Below, piece after piece: positions 1 to 8,007 of a stretch of 58,260 bases of DNA. The stretch spans positions 1-58,260 of the forward strand of contig NZ_SWLZ01000028.1 of NCBI RefSeq assembly GCF_005502275.1, in the 5' to 3' direction. Position numbers and translations under genes: made by a program. Position 1 is the stretch's first letter. Each line of letters starts with the position of its first letter. Source of the stretch: Robertmurraya siralis (GTDB taxonomy: Bacteria; Bacillota; Bacilli; Bacillales; Cytobacillaceae). Below the pieces are notes generated by a model. It was given only the letters and a program-made list of their open reading frames with translations, was not told the DNA's origin and made no database searches.

Positions 1-43
1 AGGAGAGAAAAATCGGAAGAAATAAAGAAATTCTTTAGAATTA

Positions 44-155
44 GTGAGTGAATGTGGTGCAGAAGGGAAACCCTTTCAGTTGGCCTTTAAGGCCAAGGCC
101 GGTAAGAGAGGCTTTCAGCCGAAGAGCAAACCACCAGTTCACACTGGTGGTTTTG
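44..155 (+). ncRNA. Folded RNA-like element ending in an intrinsic terminator
   Basis: Several short hairpins follow one another (GGGAAACCC near 66-74, GGCCTTTAAGGCC near 83-95, GGCTTTCAGCC near 110-120). GTGGT at 54-58 can pair with ACCAC at 130-134, closing a multi-branched fold. The same ACCAC is part of the 5' arm of a perfect terminator, AACCACCAGT (129-138) and ACTGGTGGTT (143-152), followed by a T-rich run. Mutually exclusive pairing of this kind is typical of riboswitch or attenuator leaders. I could not assign a known class, and no gene follows on the plus strand for 1.2 kb, so it may instead be the 3' end of a transcript entering from the left. Confidence 0.4.
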
Positions 156-160
156 ATTTT
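129..160 (+). terminator. Intrinsic terminator
   Basis: Ten-base perfect arms AACCACCAGT / ACTGGTGGTT with a TCAC loop, followed by TTGATTTTT. It ends the structured element described at 44-155. Confidence 0.7.
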
Positions 161-203
161 TCCCTGCAAATTTGCACGTCCACCCCTGATAAAATACATC
201 GCT

Positions 204-308
204 TATTCGGACTGTTCCTGTACTCGGTTTGGTTTTTTCGGTCGATTACATTTCGTATTCGGACTAAATCTCTACTCAGTTCGGGTTTTGCCGTCGAATT
301 CGTTCCTT
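204..308 (+). repeat. Two tandem copies of a degenerate ~52-bp repeat
   Basis: Both units begin TATTCGGACT (204 and 256) and continue through a TACTC-GTT-GG-TTTT-CGTCGA pattern. A third copy lies at 6682-6736. The copies differ at many positions, so this is an old dispersed element. In the third copy ACTCGAT and ATCGAGT can form a hairpin bounded by GGAC/GTCC. No reading frame is conserved between copies. Confidence 0.5.
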
Positions 309-762
309 ATATCCTGTACACCAAAATCTCCGCTTTTCCTTATCTATATTTTAAAATTGCATGACGAGCAAATAGCATTCAGCTACTTTTTCCTTTTACA
401 TATCCCACAAACTGAGATACACTTATTTTTCGGGTATACTCACTAGTATATGTGCGTGATCCTTACATGCTATTGCTTTTATAATTTCAACACCCTTTTC
501 TCGTATACTTCTCCATAAATGACTTGTCTTTACCAAATACCTTCATAAACTAATCTATATCACTTAACATTAATCAAAATAAAAATTTATTCACTTCCGA
601 AAATATAAAAAGTCTAATAGCTCTGTATTTTTAACAAGGTACTAGACAAATAGGCTACAATAATCGCGCCATCTTCTTATTTTGTTATTAAAAAGAGACA
701 CCATCCTACTTGGATTAGCGTCTCTTTTGCTAAACAAATCAAGCTTTTAAATTTTAACCCCG
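309..762. other. Non-coding stretch
   Basis: A/T-rich DNA without a credible gene on either strand; the open frames overlapping it have no ribosome site and no recognisable product. An A/T-rich inverted repeat around 690-732 (AAAAAGAGAC, then GCGTCTCTTTT) probably terminates the minus-strand gene ending at 763. Confidence 0.5.
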
Positions 763-1245
763 TTATTTAGCTTTAACCGGAACCCATAATTCTACTTCGG
801 AATCAAGTGGATTTCCATTTAGTAAAATTTCAACAATGGCTTCTCCATGAAGTTCATATGGAAATTCTTTGTTAAGAATTTCGTTAAATGCTTGATCTTC
901 AAGTCTATCAAAAGCCAATCGAGATAGACCTCCTTTTCCTGAAAGAACAAGATAGTCTCCTTCTTTAAACAAAACCTCCTCTGTATCAGCTTTTACTGGT
1001 TGTGATGTTAATACACCAGCATAGTAAAAAGTGTTTTTTCCATCCGATTTTACTACAGCATAGCCATTTTTACTCTCAGAAATAGGCTGAAGAGATGCCA
1101 TCTTTCCACTTTGAACCACACTCTTGAAGAATTCCGTTTTTTGATCAGAAAATTCGTCCGAGTGAATGAATGATGCTCCCTCTAGTTTTGTCTTAAATCC
1201 TACGAAACGAAATGAAGCTTTTTTTTCGACTTTGAAATTGTTCAC
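763..1245 (-). CDS. GyrI-like / AraC effector-binding-domain protein
   Basis: A stand-alone small-molecule-binding domain of about 160 residues. The start FKVEKKASFRFVGFKT and the closing EVELWVPVK match the GyrI-like/AraC-E-bind fold (beta strand, central helix, terminal E-W-P strand). I chose GTG at 1245 because GGGAGG lies 8 bases upstream; a TTG at 1251 sits almost inside that ribosome site. It is transcribed divergently from a WYL-domain regulator with a palindromic operator between them, a common pairing in Bacillus in which the regulator controls its neighbour. The ligand is unknown. Family assignment is fairly secure; any physiological role is inference. Confidence 0.75.
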   Translation of the reverse strand: MNNFKVEKKASFRFVGFKTKLEGASFIHSDEFSDQKTEFFKSVVQSGKMASLQPISESKNGYAVVKSDGKNTFYYAGVLTSQPVKADTEEVLFKEGDYLVLSGKGGLSRLAFDRLEDQAFNEILNKEFPYELHGEAIVEILLNGNPLDSEVELWVPVKAK

Positions 1246-1298
1246 GAACAATTCCTCCCTCTAATGTATTTAATGACCGTTTTAATATAGCATTCCAT

Positions 1299-1320
1299 TT
1301 ATGACACCTGTTTGTCATAA
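1299..1320. promoter_or_regulatory. Palindromic operator between divergent genes
   Basis: Perfect 8-base arms TTATGACA and TGTCATAA around CCTGTT. It sits in the 99-bp gap between the GyrI-like gene and the WYL regulator, just upstream of both starts. By position it is the likely binding site of the regulator encoded at 1345-2277. Confidence 0.65.
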
Positions 1321-1344
1321 TTAATAATGAGGTGATTTTTTTTT

Positions 1345-2277
1345 ATGAAAATAGAACGTCTTATCGCGATTATTATGATTCTTTTAGAAAGAGATAATGT
1401 CCCTACAAGTGAGCTTGCTGAAAAACTGGAGGTAAGTAGGAGAACCATATTTAGAGACATTGATACTTTAAATTTGGCAGGATTGCCAATTGTGGTAACT
1501 AGGGGTTCGAACGGTGGTGTGAGCTTGATGAATTCCTATAAAGTTGATAGAAAGCTATTTACTCCTAAAGATGTCCATAAAATAATAACTAGCTTACAAA
1601 GTTATCAACAGTTACTGCAGAATAAAGAAATTTCTACTATTTTGACTAAACTGCACAGCATGAGTGAGAACAATGAAAACCTATCACACAATGTTCATTA
1701 CGAACGCGTTTCAGTTGATTTAACGCTAAATGAAGGGAATCATTCATTACGAGATATACTCAGTAAAATTGAAGCAGCAATGTCTAATTTTCAATATCTA
1801 ATATTTAATTACGTGGACAAAAATGGTCAAAATTCTCTTCGAAAAGTAGAGCCCTACCATATAGTATTCAAAGAAAGCAGCTGGTATTTACAAGCTTTTA
1901 GTATGGAAAGAGATGATTATAGAATATTCAAAGTGGCTAGGATGGGAAAAGTAACGATTTCGGATGAAACATTTAGCCCAAGAAAATTTGCACCAATACG
2001 CATGGATGGCTCAGACTGGATGGAAGAAAAAGTACCTGTGATGATAAAAATTGATAAATCTATTAGGGATAGAGTCATCGAGCGTTTCGGAGAAGAGTAT
2101 ATAGTTGAGAAAAAAGAAAGTGAATATATAGCGAAATATCCAATTGTAGATAATGAAGAAGGATACAATGTATTACTTAGGTTTGGAAACAAATGCGAAA
2201 TCATTGAACCCGTTACGATTAGAGAAAAGTTCAAAAGATATTTGCGAGAAATAGCGCAACGATACGAAAATAATTAG
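1345..2277 (+). CDS. YafY-type transcriptional regulator (HTH_11 plus WYL domain)
   Basis: DNA-binding regulator of 310 residues. Residues 1-60 form a DeoR/HTH_11 winged helix (SELAEKLEVSRRTIFRDID), followed by the conserved LAGLPI---GSNGGVSL segment of YafY proteins. Residues about 145-220 are the WYL domain, visible as FNYVDKNG--RKVEPYHIVFKESSWYLQAF, then a WCX-like C-terminal part. Full length for the family. GAGGTGA precedes the ATG. It is divergent from the GyrI-like gene and probably binds the palindrome at 1299-1320. WYL domains sense ligands or nucleic acid; the ligand here is unknown. Confidence 0.88.
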   Translation: MKIERLIAIIMILLERDNVPTSELAEKLEVSRRTIFRDIDTLNLAGLPIVVTRGSNGGVSLMNSYKVDRKLFTPKDVHKIITSLQSYQQLLQNKEISTILTKLHSMSENNENLSHNVHYERVSVDLTLNEGNHSLRDILSKIEAAMSNFQYLIFNYVDKNGQNSLRKVEPYHIVFKESSWYLQAFSMERDDYRIFKVARMGKVTISDETFSPRKFAPIRMDGSDWMEEKVPVMIKIDKSIRDRVIERFGEEYIVEKKESEYIAKYPIVDNEEGYNVLLRFGNKCEIIEPVTIREKFKRYLREIAQRYENN

Positions 2278-2324
2278 GAAAAAACATTGTTTTTGATTAA
2301 ATAAACAGTACTTTTATCCTTCTA

Positions 2325-2387
2325 GGGCTTGTCAAGAATGTGTAAATAAATATCTAGAATAACTTACACACTTTTCTTGACAAACCC
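2325..2387. repeat. 63-bp inverted-repeat element resembling fused IS256-family ends; probable bidirectional terminator
   Basis: The left arm GGGCTTGTCAAGAATGTGTAA (2325-2345) faces the right arm TTACACAC---CTTGACAAACCC (2364-2387). The termini resemble those I remember for IS256-family elements of Bacillales. There is no transposase between them, only 18 bases. No clear target duplication flanks it. It lies between two convergent genes, so it can also act as a terminator in both directions. Confidence 0.5.
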
Positions 2388-2408
2388 AATTGGTAATTTT
2401 TTACTGTA

Positions 2409-3482
2409 TTAAGTTATCATTAAAACCATCATTTCTGTTCCTTTTCCCTTTTCACTTTTAGCCGAAATTTTACTATTGTGTAATTCAAGAATTTTTTTGA
2501 CGATAGAGAGGCCGAGACCATTGCCCCCTGCTTCCCTATTCCGAGATTTGTCCGCTTTATAAAAGCGTTCAAAAATATGTGTTAGTGCTTCCTTATCTAT
2601 GCCAATTCCTGTATCTCTTATTACCACCGTAGCATGTCCTTGCTCTGAAAGAAATGCCTTTACGTCAATGGTGCCATTATGAGGGGTGAATTTTATACTA
2701 TTATGAATTAGGTTGGTCCAAACCTGTTCCATCATATCCTCATCGGCAGTAACGGTTATATTATCAAGCGAGATGTCCATATTAATCATTTTTTCCGACC
2801 ATTGTGGTTCATTTGCTAGAATAATTCGTCGAAGTTGATGATCTAATCGGTATTTTCGTTTTTCTAATTGGACATGTTTTGCTTCTAATGAAGTCAGCTT
2901 TAATAAATTCTCACTCAGCTTAGACAGTCTTACACTTTCCTTCTCAATAATTTTCAGATAATGATCTCTTTCTTCCTTTGTCAAATGATCATTTCTTAGT
3001 GTATGTGCAAAACCTCTAATCGAAGTTAAAGGTGACTGAATTTCATGCGATACATTGGAAATAAACTCCTGGCGTATTTCTTCCATTTCTCCTAATTTGT
3101 CTGCCATATGACTTATATTATGAATAATTTTATAGTAAGGATGATCTTCATTATTAAAGTCACCAAATTGTTTTTCATAAAACGAAAGATCAATATTGAA
3201 ATTACCTTGAGCCATCATTTTCATCGCATGAATCAGTGGTAATACGAATTGCTCTTGCCTTGCTTTTATCAAAGGAATTCTACTCACCATAAAGATCAAC
3301 CCTAAAAAAATGAAAAATCCTAAAGAAGATATGATCAGCTGTCTGGTTAGGTCATGAAGAGTAACCTGTAACAAAGTGCATACCCACTCTGTTATCCAAT
3401 ACGCGCACAGCCAACACAAAGGGAGCAGAAGGATGACCCCCATTATACTTATTACCCTTAGCAATTTTTTAGACCAGCTCAC
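2409..3482 (-). CDS. Sensor histidine kinase (two-component system)
   Basis: Membrane sensor of 357 residues. Two hydrophobic segments (about 10-33 and 48-67) have only a very short loop between them, so it probably senses within or next to the membrane. The dimerisation helix carries FISNVSHEIQSPL with H146 as the phosphorylated residue. N box (WTNLIHNSIKFTPH), G1 (RDTGIGID), F box (FERFYKAD) and G2 (GGNGLGLSI) are all intact. The start overlaps the end of the response regulator gene (ATGA type), so the pair is translated together. The ABC exporter at 4255-6074 directly upstream is the likely target, as in many Bacillus resistance modules. Confidence 0.9.
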   Translation of the reverse strand: MSWSKKLLRVISIMGVILLLPLCWLCAYWITEWVCTLLQVTLHDLTRQLIISSLGFFIFLGLIFMVSRIPLIKARQEQFVLPLIHAMKMMAQGNFNIDLSFYEKQFGDFNNEDHPYYKIIHNISHMADKLGEMEEIRQEFISNVSHEIQSPLTSIRGFAHTLRNDHLTKEERDHYLKIIEKESVRLSKLSENLLKLTSLEAKHVQLEKRKYRLDHQLRRIILANEPQWSEKMINMDISLDNITVTADEDMMEQVWTNLIHNSIKFTPHNGTIDVKAFLSEQGHATVVIRDTGIGIDKEALTHIFERFYKADKSRNREAGGNGLGLSIVKKILELHNSKISAKSEKGKGTEMMVLMIT

Positions 3483-4168
3483 TTATTTTCCTCCAGTCGG
3501 TAACCTAATCCTCTAATAGTCGTAATCTTAAAAGGGCACGCCTCATGGGAGAACCGTTGCCTTAGGCGTTTAATATGAACATCAACGGTTCTTTCATCAC
3601 CTTCATAGTCAAAACCCCATATATCTTCAATCAATTGTTCTCTTGAAAGTATTTTCCTTTGATGTGTTGCAAGCTTAAACAATAGCTCAAATTCTTTTAA
3701 AGGTAAGGTCACTTCTTCGTTTCCTACTGAGACTTTATGCGAATCACGATCAATGACAATATTTCCAATCTCTATTTTATTTAAAATACTAATTTGGTAC
3801 CGTTTGAGAAGCGCCTTAACCCTAACCACAAGTTCAGCCGGAGCAAAAGGTTTGACTAAATAATCATCTGCTCCTATATTAAAACCTTTTACTTTTTGCG
3901 TTGTTTCTCCTTTGGCAGTTAGCATCAAAATGGGAAGCGTATCAGAATAATAAGATCTTACCTCTTTACAAAACTCCCATCCGTCCATATTTGGCATCAT
4001 AATATCAAGGATAACCAAATCAATATTATTTTTCTCGAGAATAGAAAGTGCTTTTTCTCCATCTTCTGCTTCTACGATGGTTATACCTTCTTTCACAAGA
4101 ATAGCACGTAATAATTCTCGGATATGTGGATCATCATCAACTACAACTATTTTTGCCATCTTACTCAT
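3479..4168 (-). CDS. OmpR-family response regulator
   Basis: Receiver domain (residues 1-115) with the acidic cluster DDD at 11-13, phosphoacceptor D55 in LVILDIMMPNMDG, conserved T (LTAKG) and K (VKPF), followed by a PhoB/OmpR winged helix (about 130-225, ending ITTIRGLGYRL). 229 residues, full length. Overlaps the partner kinase by four bases. It probably controls the adjacent DrrAB-like exporter on the same strand; no direct repeat I would call a binding site was seen. Confidence 0.92.
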   Translation of the reverse strand: MSKMAKIVVVDDDPHIRELLRAILVKEGITIVEAEDGEKALSILEKNNIDLVILDIMMPNMDGWEFCKEVRSYYSDTLPILMLTAKGETTQKVKGFNIGADDYLVKPFAPAELVVRVKALLKRYQISILNKIEIGNIVIDRDSHKVSVGNEEVTLPLKEFELLFKLATHQRKILSREQLIEDIWGFDYEGDERTVDVHIKRLRQRFSHEACPFKITTIRGLGYRLEENK

Positions 4169-4254
4169 TCCTTTTCATTTTCTCTAACTATCTAACCTCA
4201 GAAGTTACGGACTGATGAATAATGGTATCTTATCACTTATAATTAATGATTACA

Positions 4255-5058
4255 TTATGCGCGTTTCATGTAGGCTCGTACTGTAAGTGGTGCAAAAATT
4301 GCTACGATAACTGCTGCTCCTATAAGAGAGATAGCAAAATCCCATCCTACTATACCAGAATTAGTTAACTCTCTTATTGCTGTAACTAGATGTGAAACGG
4401 GATTGATGTTTGAGAACCATTCCAATAGCTTCGGTAACGTTTCTGCAGGCACAAATGCATTAGACAAAAATGTTAAAGGAAATAGTACAATCATTGACAT
4501 CCCTTGTACACTTGAAGCTGTGCGGGCAATAACACCTAAGAACGCAAAAATCCAACTAACTGCCCAAGCACAAACAATAACAAGTAATCCTGCAAGCAGA
4601 AGAAATGAGAATCCACCTTCAGGCCGATATCCCATTATATATCCCATCGTAAAAGTAAGTGTTGTAGCAATGGTAAAACGTACTGTATCAGCCAACAAAG
4701 AACCAGCTAATGGAGCAATCCGTGCGATTGGCAATGACTTAAATCGATCAAAAACCCCTTTATCCATATCCTCACGTAGCTGTACACCCGTCACTACAGA
4801 TGTCGTAATAACAGTTTGGACTAGGATGCCCGGAATAATAATAGGTAAATAGTTACTGACATTCCCAGCAATAGCCCCACCAAAAATATACGTAAACATC
4901 AGTGTGAACAAAATAGGCTGTAATGTTACATCAATTAATTGTTCTGGTGTTCGTTTAATTTTAATTAAACCTCTATATGCCATTGTAAATGAATTTCTTA
5001 CAGACTGACGAAAACTACTTCTTTGTCGATTGAGTGCATTAGTACTTGTGTTGCTCAT
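4255..5058 (-). CDS. ABC-2 type exporter permease, DrrB-like
   Basis: Membrane subunit of a two-gene exporter, 267 residues with six hydrophobic segments. The N-terminus (RNSFTMAYRGLIKIKRTPEQLID) precedes the first span, and an ABC-2 signature region follows (GVQLREDMDKGVFDRFKSLP). The start overlaps the stop of the ATPase gene by four bases. The family (DrrB, daunorubicin resistance) exports hydrophobic drugs or lipids; the substrate cannot be read from the sequence. Confidence 0.9.
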   Translation of the reverse strand: MSNTSTNALNRQRSSFRQSVRNSFTMAYRGLIKIKRTPEQLIDVTLQPILFTLMFTYIFGGAIAGNVSNYLPIIIPGILVQTVITTSVVTGVQLREDMDKGVFDRFKSLPIARIAPLAGSLLADTVRFTIATTLTFTMGYIMGYRPEGGFSFLLLAGLLVIVCAWAVSWIFAFLGVIARTASSVQGMSMIVLFPLTFLSNAFVPAETLPKLLEWFSNINPVSHLVTAIRELTNSGIVGWDFAISLIGAAVIVAIFAPLTVRAYMKRA

Positions 5059-6068
5059 GCTGATACCTCCTGACTGTCTTTATTGTCGGAACCAACATTT
5101 GTTTGACCAGTAATGGATAAGAAGACCTCATCTAGTGTTGGTTTTTGCACACTGAATTCCTCTAACGGAATATCTGCTTCCCTAAAAGCTAAGAGTAAAT
5201 CTGTCATTCTATTAGCATCTTTCATTGGTGCTATAATCTTACCACCTTCCATTGATACGGTGGACTGGACATTGAGTACTTTTTCTACTAGTGAAAGTGC
5301 ACGCTGCTTATCATTATCATTTTTCATACTCAAATGTAAGGAAGAAGACCCTACGGATTGTTTTACCTCATTTACGGTACCTTCTGCGACCACTTGACCA
5401 CGATCAATAACAGCGATCCTGTCTGCTAATTCATCTGCCTCTTGTAGATACTGTGTTGTCAGTAACACGGTAGATCCCCCATTCACTAAGCGACGAATCG
5501 TCTCCCACATTTGATTACGGGTTCTTGGATCTAATCCAGTAGTAGGTTCATCCAAGAAGATCAGCGGAGGCTGAGAAATAAGGCTAGCTGCTAAGTCTAG
5601 CCTGCGACGCATTCCACCGGAGAAATGTTTTAATGGACGTTTCGCTGCCTCTGTTAGACCAAATTCCTCTAATAATTCTACTGCCTTGTTTTTTGCCTCT
5701 TTACGCCCCAAACCTAATAACCGTGAAAAGATAATTAAATTTTCAGTAGCACTAAGAGACTCATCCACAGAGGCATATTGCCCTGTCACGCCAATTAACT
5801 GGCGAACAAGGTGCGGATCCTTTTCCACATCATATCCAAAGATTTTTGCCGTACCTCCATCTAGTTTTAATAAGGTCGCTAGCATTCTGATACTAGTCGT
5901 TTTCCCCGCCCCATTTGGCCCCAACACGCCATAGATCATCCCTTTAGGGACACGCAAATCGACTCCATCAACTGCTTTATGGTCTCCAAATTGTTTAATT
6001 AAACCCTTTGCCTGCACAGCATACTCGCTATTTTCAATTATTTTAATTTTGCTCATCATATCATTCAT
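5055..6068 (-). CDS. ABC exporter ATPase, DrrA-like
   Basis: Nucleotide-binding subunit of the exporter. Walker A GPNGAGKTTS, signature FSGGMRRRLDLA, Walker B LIFLDEPTTGLD, then H-loop region LLTTQYLQEADELAD. The C-terminal part (about 230-320, ending LDEVFLSITG) is the DUF4162-type extension typical of DrrA/CcmA drug exporters. I prefer the ATG at 6068 because AAAGGGTGA is 7-8 bases upstream; an ATG at 6074 is too close. First gene of the pair with the DrrB-like permease. Confidence 0.92.
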   Translation of the reverse strand: MNDMMSKIKIIENSEYAVQAKGLIKQFGDHKAVDGVDLRVPKGMIYGVLGPNGAGKTTSIRMLATLLKLDGGTAKIFGYDVEKDPHLVRQLIGVTGQYASVDESLSATENLIIFSRLLGLGRKEAKNKAVELLEEFGLTEAAKRPLKHFSGGMRRRLDLAASLISQPPLIFLDEPTTGLDPRTRNQMWETIRRLVNGGSTVLLTTQYLQEADELADRIAVIDRGQVVAEGTVNEVKQSVGSSSLHLSMKNDNDKQRALSLVEKVLNVQSTVSMEGGKIIAPMKDANRMTDLLLAFREADIPLEEFSVQKPTLDEVFLSITGQTNVGSDNKDSQEVSA

Positions 6069-6170
6069 ATACATTCACCCTTTCAATATTATCTAGGTGT
6101 ATATTAAATCTACATTATGAACGGAGTGTGAACTTTTATTTAGGAGGTTACAGAAATTACGTTCATAAAA

Positions 6171-6200
6171 AAAGAAGCATCTCTGTGCTTCGTTTTTTAT
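6171..6200. terminator. Hairpin with A and T runs on either side
   Basis: GAAGCA and TGCTTC arms, preceded by a run of A and followed by CGTTTTTT, so it can terminate on both strands. It lies upstream of the exporter operon and follows no recognisable plus-strand gene. Confidence 0.5.
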
Positions 6201-6681
6201 ACGTTATATATGGTAAGCTCACAATATTTACAACCTATATGTAAATACTGAAGCTGCAAATCTTATTTCGAATCCTCAGCCTGCTGATTATCATTCCCAT
6301 GCTATTTTATCTAAACGGAAACCGATAACGTCAAAGGAAATTAGATCTTAAGAACTGTAAATAAATATTAAATAGCATTTGAGGCTTTTGAAGGATTTAG
6401 TCTGTTTAACCCATATATATAGAAAATATTATCTAAAAAATAAATATTGATAATGACATTTTTATTTGAGTTCGTCCAATCTCCTTTTCGTATTCTAAAA
6501 ACTATATATGAATCCATCCAATAAAATGATCTAAGCAGTAAAAATGTTTATTTAATTTCATTAATTAGTCTGATATCTATGGCAATATCTAAACCGCATA
6601 TACTTGTGGCAAGGTTCCCCACTATTAATGCTAAACTGCATCCTTAACAATCTTTCCCGATTATAGTATAAGAAACAATCT
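6201..6681. other. Non-coding stretch
   Basis: About 480 bases of A/T-rich DNA without a supported gene, RNA or repeat on either strand. Confidence 0.5.
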
Positions 6682-6736
6682 TATTCGGACTGAACCTCTA
6701 CTCGATTCGAGTTTTCCCATCGAGTGCGTCCCTTGG
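6682..6736 (+). repeat. Third copy of the TATTCGGACT repeat
   Basis: Begins TATTCGGACTGAACCTCTAC and is clearly related to the tandem pair at 204-308. ACTCGAT and ATCGAGT form a stem, with GGAC and GTCC outside, so the unit can fold as RNA or extrude as a hairpin. Confidence 0.5.
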
Positions 6737-6885
6737 TTGACATTTTTTGAAAGAAAGCAGCTCTAGACTTGATCGTTCTCAGCGTGCATCATCCTCAACC
6801 GGCTTTTAAATAAGAGATTTGTGAACCAAGAATCGTTTGGGCAACATTATTAATTAACAAAGCTAAAGCTTGTATTTAATTGCGA

Positions 6886-6913
6886 TTGACACGTTTATAC
6901 TATAATGTATAAT
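6886..6913 (+). promoter_or_regulatory. Sigma-A promoter of the excalibur-domain gene
   Basis: TTGACA at 6886-6891 and TATAAT at 6908-6913 with 16 bases between. The gene starts at 6973 behind a GGAGGAGG ribosome site. Confidence 0.75.
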
Positions 6914-6972
6914 TTTACTATAAACATAGTGAATTTATACTAAATAATAATCTCGATTGGAGGAGGTACAAT

Positions 6973-7665
6973 ATGGCAGTAATCGCAACGATCGGTTCTC
7001 TACTATTTTTCTTTTCATTGCTTTATTTATTCATTCATTTTCTCCGTAAACTCAAAAATCGTAATAAACAGCTTTCCAAAAAGACATTCTATCCAGCGTT
7101 TATCGGCGGCTTGCTTCTCTTTATTATCGGTACATCCAGCGTAGACAACGAGACCCAAGAACAGCTTGCAGAAGCACAGGAAGCAAACAAGGCACTTCTT
7201 GCGGAGAATCAGGAACTTAAAGATACGATAAAAGAATATAAGGCAAATATTAAAGATTTAGCTGGAACAAACGAAAAATTAAATAACGATTTTCAGGAGC
7301 TCGCCTCCAAGGCTGAGGCTGCCGAGAAAGCAGAACTAGAAAAAGAGAATCTAACTCAAAAAATTGCCGAGCTTGAGGAAAAAAATAAATCTTTAGAAGA
7401 CAAAATCACCTCTTTAAACGGACAATTAGCAAGTAAAACAACTACTACCGCTTCTACAGCTTCTTCACAATCAAAAAAAGCACCTAAGAACTCGTCTTCT
7501 AGCGGGAGTTCAAATCAAAAGACAACAACCACTGCAAATACAACAGAATATTTCGCGAACTGTACAGAATTAAGAAAAGTCTACCCTAACGGCGTTGCAT
7601 CCGATCACCCCGCCTATCAGCCAAAAATGGATCGGGACAAAGACAATTGGGCCTGTGAAAGATAA
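6973..7665 (+). CDS. Membrane-anchored coiled-coil protein with C-terminal excalibur domain
   Basis: 230 residues. One or two hydrophobic segments at the N-terminus (about 4-24 and 44-56) are followed by a charged coiled coil (about 60-150, heptads such as LEEKNKSLEDKITSLNGQL), a Ser/Thr/Lys-rich linker, and a C-terminal excalibur calcium-binding domain (about 190-230) with YFANCTELRKVYPNGV and the Ca-binding loop DRDKDNWACE. Domain order suggests a membrane-tethered extracytoplasmic protein. It stands alone with its own promoter and terminator. Function beyond calcium binding is unknown. Confidence 0.8.
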   Translation: MAVIATIGSLLFFFSLLYLFIHFLRKLKNRNKQLSKKTFYPAFIGGLLLFIIGTSSVDNETQEQLAEAQEANKALLAENQELKDTIKEYKANIKDLAGTNEKLNNDFQELASKAEAAEKAELEKENLTQKIAELEEKNKSLEDKITSLNGQLASKTTTTASTASSQSKKAPKNSSSSGSSNQKTTTTANTTEYFANCTELRKVYPNGVASDHPAYQPKMDRDKDNWACER

Positions 7666-7846
7666 AAAAGCCATTAATGAAAATTCCTTTTTGAGAAGCA
7701 GATTTTCATTTCCACTGTCTTCGCTTTCAAGAGCAGAGTGTCCTTGGTAAAGCAATCGATGTCGACAATCATAACAGTGTTAAACTTTAGAAGGTTTGCG
7801 TTAAAAGTAGGTGCCCTCATGAAATAAGTTCAACACTAAACGACTA

Positions 7847-7886
7847 AAAAGCTTTAGCTCTCAAACGAAGAGCTAAAGCTTTGTTA
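7847..7886. terminator. Bidirectional terminator between convergent genes
   Basis: Fourteen-base arms around AAAGCTTTAGCTCT and AGAGCTAAAGCTTT with a CAAACGA loop, flanked by A and T runs. The rest of 7666-8007 shows no gene. Confidence 0.85.
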
Positions 7887-8007
7887 TTCCCCGATATATC
7901 CTTCTAAAGTCCTGCGAACAGCATCTGGGCCTTCAACCTGTGCGGTTTAAAATAAGTAGTTGAAAACAGTGGAAAAATAATTTACACAATACGTTAACTA
8001 GATCCTA

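Noticed and set aside
44-446. Overlapping plus-strand open frames
   Set aside because: No ribosome site, composition unlike a protein, and they run through a folded RNA element and the repeat at 204-308.
4403-4852. 149-codon frame opposite the exporter permease
   Set aside because: Antisense shadow of a real membrane-protein gene.
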